Of a DNA stretch of 64,000 nt, positions 59,933-64,000 are shown piece by piece. Both the position numbers and the translations under genes were made by a program. The DNA is from Puffinus mauretanicus. Its lineage: Eukaryota; Chordata; Aves; Procellariiformes; Procellariidae. Within the stretch, counting starts at the first letter, position 1. Each line of letters opens with the position of its first letter. The DNA is taken from the NCBI GenBank assembly GCA_023333565.1, contig JAJKFH010002906.1:4127627-4191626 (forward strand). Direction: 5' to 3'. The notes beneath the pieces are model-generated. The model saw only the letters and a program-made list of their open reading frames with translations, was not told the DNA's origin and did not search any database.

Positions 59933-60400
59933 CTAATCTCTCTCCATCGCAGCTAGCCCGCTGAGCTCTAAGAAACAGATGTATGAGGTCCCTGACTGCT
60001 GCTTGGTGAACTCATCTTGTGCCATTTCAGTGCTAGTGCTGCGCCGCTCCTCCACATCCACTCCCTTTCCAATCTCTGAGTACTTTGAGCTATCACAGGG
60101 CACCTCAGTGAAGGTTTCACAGAGAGCCCTCTTATATTTATGAGGGGAAAAAAAATGTTTGCAACTGCTATATTTGTCATCTTTCTCCAAAAAGACCACC
60201 TCCAGTTTCCCAGTGTTGGCTAATATGTGTTTCATCCCTAAACTAACTCCAGTCTTCTGTACAAGCTTGGTGCAGCCTTCTCTTATCAGTAAAGTGTTTC
60301 TCCTGCCTCTATAAAACCCAGATTTTTCCTGTCTTTGTGAATTGCCTAGAGGGTCACCCTCTACAGAGAAAGGCAGGCATCTCTGAGGAGAGACATTCAT
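59933..60400 (-). CDS. Unrecognised 155-codon ORF
   Basis: I do not recognise this product. The open frame is long for its modest GC content. The peptide is hydrophilic and Lys/Glu/Ser-rich with few hydrophobic stretches (LANTGKLEVVFLEKDDKYSS in the middle). No signal peptide, membrane segment or repeat is seen. A second frame (59968-60180) is also open. No convincing splice sites or polyadenylation signal were noted. Candidate orphan ORF or remnant of an old element. Confidence 0.15.
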   Translation of the reverse strand: MNVSPQRCLPFSVEGDPLGNSQRQEKSGFYRGRRNTLLIREGCTKLVQKTGVSLGMKHILANTGKLEVVFLEKDDKYSSCKHFFSPHKYKRALCETFTEVPCDSSKYSEIGKGVDVEERRSTSTEMAQDEFTKQQSGTSYICFLELSGLAAMERD

Positions 60401-63400
60401 GCCAGATATTTTTTAGGACATTTTATAGGCACTCTTTGGCAGTGCCTATATGTTTTACTGATACAGGGCGGGTCTAGGTAAGTAGATTAGATTAGATACC
60501 TAAACTTGAACATGGTTGAAAATGTGTTACAAAATCTTATTCAGAATATATGGACTATAACCTAGCATGAACATAACATAGCAGAACATAATATCCAATT
60601 GAGAAAGGAGATTTGGAAGTTAAGTGATTTTTTGATGACAGCCCAACCCTCATTTGGAATAAATGGCATCAGCAGCCATAAAAATCAATAAGATCATGTT
60701 AACAAAACGCCAGCTAAGGATGTGGACTTAAAGTAACATTATTTTCTTTTCACTAAATAGAAAATGCTAGGGAGGCAGTTGTGCTCTTGAGAAGACCCAA
60801 GCAGTTGTCATACTTTCTCTCTGCCCATCTCCTCTACCCGCAGGGGAAGAAATGCTGACACACAAAAGTCTTGTGAAGCTTATCATATTAGAGAAGAAAA
60901 AAATTTCTAAAGAGAAAATCTGTTTTGTCGATTAAGGGCAGTTCTAACACCAACTCAAACGGGCGAGATGCCAGTGAAGTCAGCCCATTTTCACCCTGGA
61001 AGGGAAATCCACATACGCTTTGCCAAGAGTGGGCAATGAGATACAGACCCACATGATGACCATGGGCTCACAGAGATGTTAGCTGGCCCTTCATGTTTAA
61101 TTTGTAGTGCTCTCTACTGTGAAGAAGGGAAACCTCTAACCTGTCATCCTTAGGTTCAAAGCAGATGTGCTATTTTAACTAATAGGTTCTTAAAAGCCTC
61201 CAAATGCTCAGGCACTTAACATAAGTTACAAGGAAATGGAAACACAAGAGTTAATGTTTTTTGGAAGTTATATCTTACCCATATGGGATCACGGGACAAC
61301 TTAATCTAATCGATCCTTTACATCTCTAATTAGAATAAATCCTATTTTATATTAGCATTTAAGGCTTTTTGATTCAGATTACTTTCCTAATCATTACAAA
61401 AAATTCTATATTAGGATCTCCTTATCCATCTTTAATATAAAATTCTGCAGTATTTTACAAAAGTGCGTGACAGTACCACTCTAGATTGGGAGACAGACTA
61501 TAGGAGAAAAACTATAACATACTGAGATTGCCGACAAGTTTCAGAAGACTGTCTATCCCCAGACAATTTTGGCTGCAGATTAATATCCTTTTGCTTTTGA
61601 AAATGTGCCTTGGGATATGCAAAGGCCTCAGTCACATTTTTATATGGTCACTCGAGGGTGAGAGCATGAAGGGCTTTAACACAATTTAGGGGAAGCTTCA
61701 TCAGACTTTTCTGAAAGATTTCTCCTCTAGGTACAGTTCTAGAAGTCCTTAATTTAATTTATAGATCTGTCAGGATTGGTGAATATAGTGGAACATATTC
61801 TATTGTGTGTGATGCACGCTTTTCTTTCATAAAATCAGCTAAATGGAAAGGTGGAACAAGAGCTATCACAGTAGCCCACCAGGATTCTTCATGAGCTATC
61901 CAGGGATATACCTCTTATCTTTTAATTTTCTGAAAAATCTCAGAATACCAGAATTTCTCCTTTTAACATCTTCATGTGAATGTCAAGAACGAAAGGACCA
62001 CTACTGACAGATAAACGATAATATTTCTCTAGCTCCGATGGCTACTCGTGCACCTCCCAAAATCATGTGCACGGTCTTGGCAAAATGCCAGGCGTTTCTG
62101 TTCCGTTACATCGCAGCGCTGGCAAGAAGCCAAGGAATCAGCAGTTTTGGTTTCCGTGAGGAAAAAATTCTTCCCAGAGAGTTTGGATGTGATGGGATTT
62201 TAATGTGATCCAGGATGTTTCTTAGGTCAGCGAGTCTTTTCTAGGTGGCAAAAGGAAGTGTTACGAAGAGGAAGGCCCTAAAACCTGGCATTTAGGGTGT
62301 TTTTTGAGGTAACTCTACCCCTGCTTTTGGCGTGTTGCCCCTCACTGCATGCAGGGAAACTGTATTCAGTTAACGATATCCATAACTGAGGACTTCATAG
62401 AGTTGTGACAAATGCAGCTGATTGCTTTTCTCAGGCTTTGCTTGCTCTGTTTTTCAAGTGCAGACCAGCTGCTGGAAAATAGTATATCAATTCTTGCTGT
62501 AAACCAGAGCTCTTAGTACCGAGGTGCTACTTCAGCCTTTTCTGAGAACATCAGTTCCTCCAAACTGAAACCACTGACACTGTACAGGGCCATTTGATTC
62601 ATTTTCCTTTTGTATTTTAAGCAGTATCTGTTAACATCCAAATTATTCTCTGCTTCCTGCAATGCTCCCTAAGATAAGAGTGGTTCAAGAATGCACGTTT
62701 GTGGTAATTAAACCATCATGAAAGTTGCAATGTCAGGAAATATATGGTTCTCCCCCTTTTTTTCCCTTCTGTTTTTTTTTTTCTCCCTCTTGTCTATTTA
62801 TAGAAATACACCTCACCATTTACTTCAGAGGCAGTTACATGGAGAAGCAGATATTTAGAGGAAGTCCATTTGCTTGACAAAAACATCCATTACCTTTATC
62901 ACCAGTGGAGACCAAAAAAGAATCAATTACAATACTTCACTTGGGAATGACTAATTGAATTCTGAAATATACTGACACTCTGAAGTCACTGTGGTAAGCT
63001 AAATACCGGTACTCGTAAAAGGCAGGAAATGTTGTAGATAAGATGCTGATTCACATGATTTGAGACTAGAATGCATTTTCAGTTTGTGTTGATGCTCTAA
63101 GCTTGTCTAATTTCCACCAACTCTTACTAATCAAAGGTCAGGGAATTAGCTCCGAAGAGAGGACTGCAGAGGATTTGCACCTGCTTGGTTCGACTATGAA
63201 ATTAGCTCTGGGTGCTAAATGCACCTCATCCCATCCTACAGTCAGAGATCAGCTGTCAGCTCCTTGTTCAATCATAGAACCACTTAAATTAGTCATTTGA
63301 CTGGCTTTAGTGGTGCATCTATCATAAGTACTCTATTATCCTCCTCCACATGTGCTAGCACCTTCAAATCCTGCAGGTGATGGCGGAGAACATAGACAAG

Positions 63401-64000
63401 GGTATTGCTGGATGGCCTCACTGGGGGTGTGCTCTGAGTCCTCATCCTGCAGCTGTTCAACTGTGTCGTATATTACTGTACATTGAATAGCTCCGTTGAA
63501 CATCCCTGGGGACTGGGACTTCATCATCTGTGCTGTTAAATTGTTAGGAAGACCCTTGGCACATCTTTAGCTGGGGCCAACCTCCCTATCCCAAATGCCT
63601 CAGAAATGGTTCAGAAGCTATCATGGGGCAAATACCATTTCCAGTAGGCACTTTGGGTGAATGTCCTCCATTTGGGCATTCACACTGAGTGTAATGTTCT
63701 CAATGCAGATTTTACTGTGTCATTTGACCTCAGTTGACAGAGAACAATGTGGGCCACATTTAGTTTACCGGTACAGACATTGTTACCGTGTTGCAAAAAA
63801 TAACTGTTCAACTTAAAAACTGGAACTCAGGAACGCTAGCCCAAGAAATTGAAATTTTATATATACGCTGCAAAATTAATTGAATAATATGTTAATACTT
63901 TTCAGTTAATTCAGATATAAAAAGCTGCATATGGGTATAATATAATTATTACGCTTACTTAGCAACAAGCATGTGGTTCATTACTGAAGGAGACTTGCAT
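60401..64000. other. Intergenic DNA to the window end, no gene supported
   Basis: AT-rich with ORFs of 60-65 codons only. A small CpG-containing patch lies at 62030-62130. No repeat family recognised. Confidence 0.4.

Noticed and set aside
1..64000. tRNA, rRNA, snRNA, endogenous retrovirus LTR pairs, CRISPR arrays, bacterial-type genes
   Set aside because: Looked for by eye on both strands and none seen with adequate support. Small or diverged RNA genes could still be missed without a covariance search.

Overview
This window is vertebrate nuclear DNA, most likely avian. It is AT-rich, with introns separating short coding exons and no bacterial-style gene packing. The recognisable repeats are CR1 non-LTR retrotransposons of the bird/reptile type, plus one MIR-like SINE. 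The species cannot be named from the sequence.

The one protein-coding gene I can establish is CYRIA (FAM49A), on the + strand. Its coding exons run from 11093 to 29730, and a long 3'UTR ends near 31860. Splicing one first coding exon to nine downstream exons gives an open frame of 972 nt (323 residues plus stop), the usual CYRIA length. The product belongs to the CYRI family, which binds active Rac1 and restrains the Scar/WAVE actin-nucleation complex. The main point of interest is that the gene carries two alternative first coding exons, 175 bp apart. Exon 1a (11083-11162) encodes the CYRIA-type N-terminus. Exon 1b (11338-11417) encodes an N-terminus like that of the paralogue CYRIB. Both end in the same splice phase. 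Using both together hits a stop codon within eight codons, so the reading frame forces a choice.

Layout. 1-11082 is upstream DNA. It holds a CpG island with a perfect 8-bp GC-rich tandem repeat (839-946), two ancient CR1-like fragments (about 2090-2540 and 5925-6150) and an unexplained exon-like ORF (8691-9305). 11083-29730 holds the CYRIA coding exons and introns; the large first intron (about 9 kb) contains a small GC-rich patch, and intron 8 holds a MIR-like SINE. 29731-about 31860 is the 3'UTR. 31861-64000 has no gene I can establish. It holds four further old or truncated repeats (three CR1-like, one palindromic), a younger 3' CR1 copy with a 195-codon ORF2 segment (51558-52535), and a second strong CpG island (about 49870-50860) that looks like an orphan promoter. 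It also holds a few unexplained ORFs. In human the neighbour on the 3' side of CYRIA is a gene-poor interval leading to MYCN. If synteny holds (inference), this right half is the start of that desert and the orphan island may drive a lncRNA.

I found no rRNA, tRNA, CRISPR, integrated virus, or second protein-coding gene that I can support. Boundaries of old repeats and CpG islands are approximate and were judged by eye.
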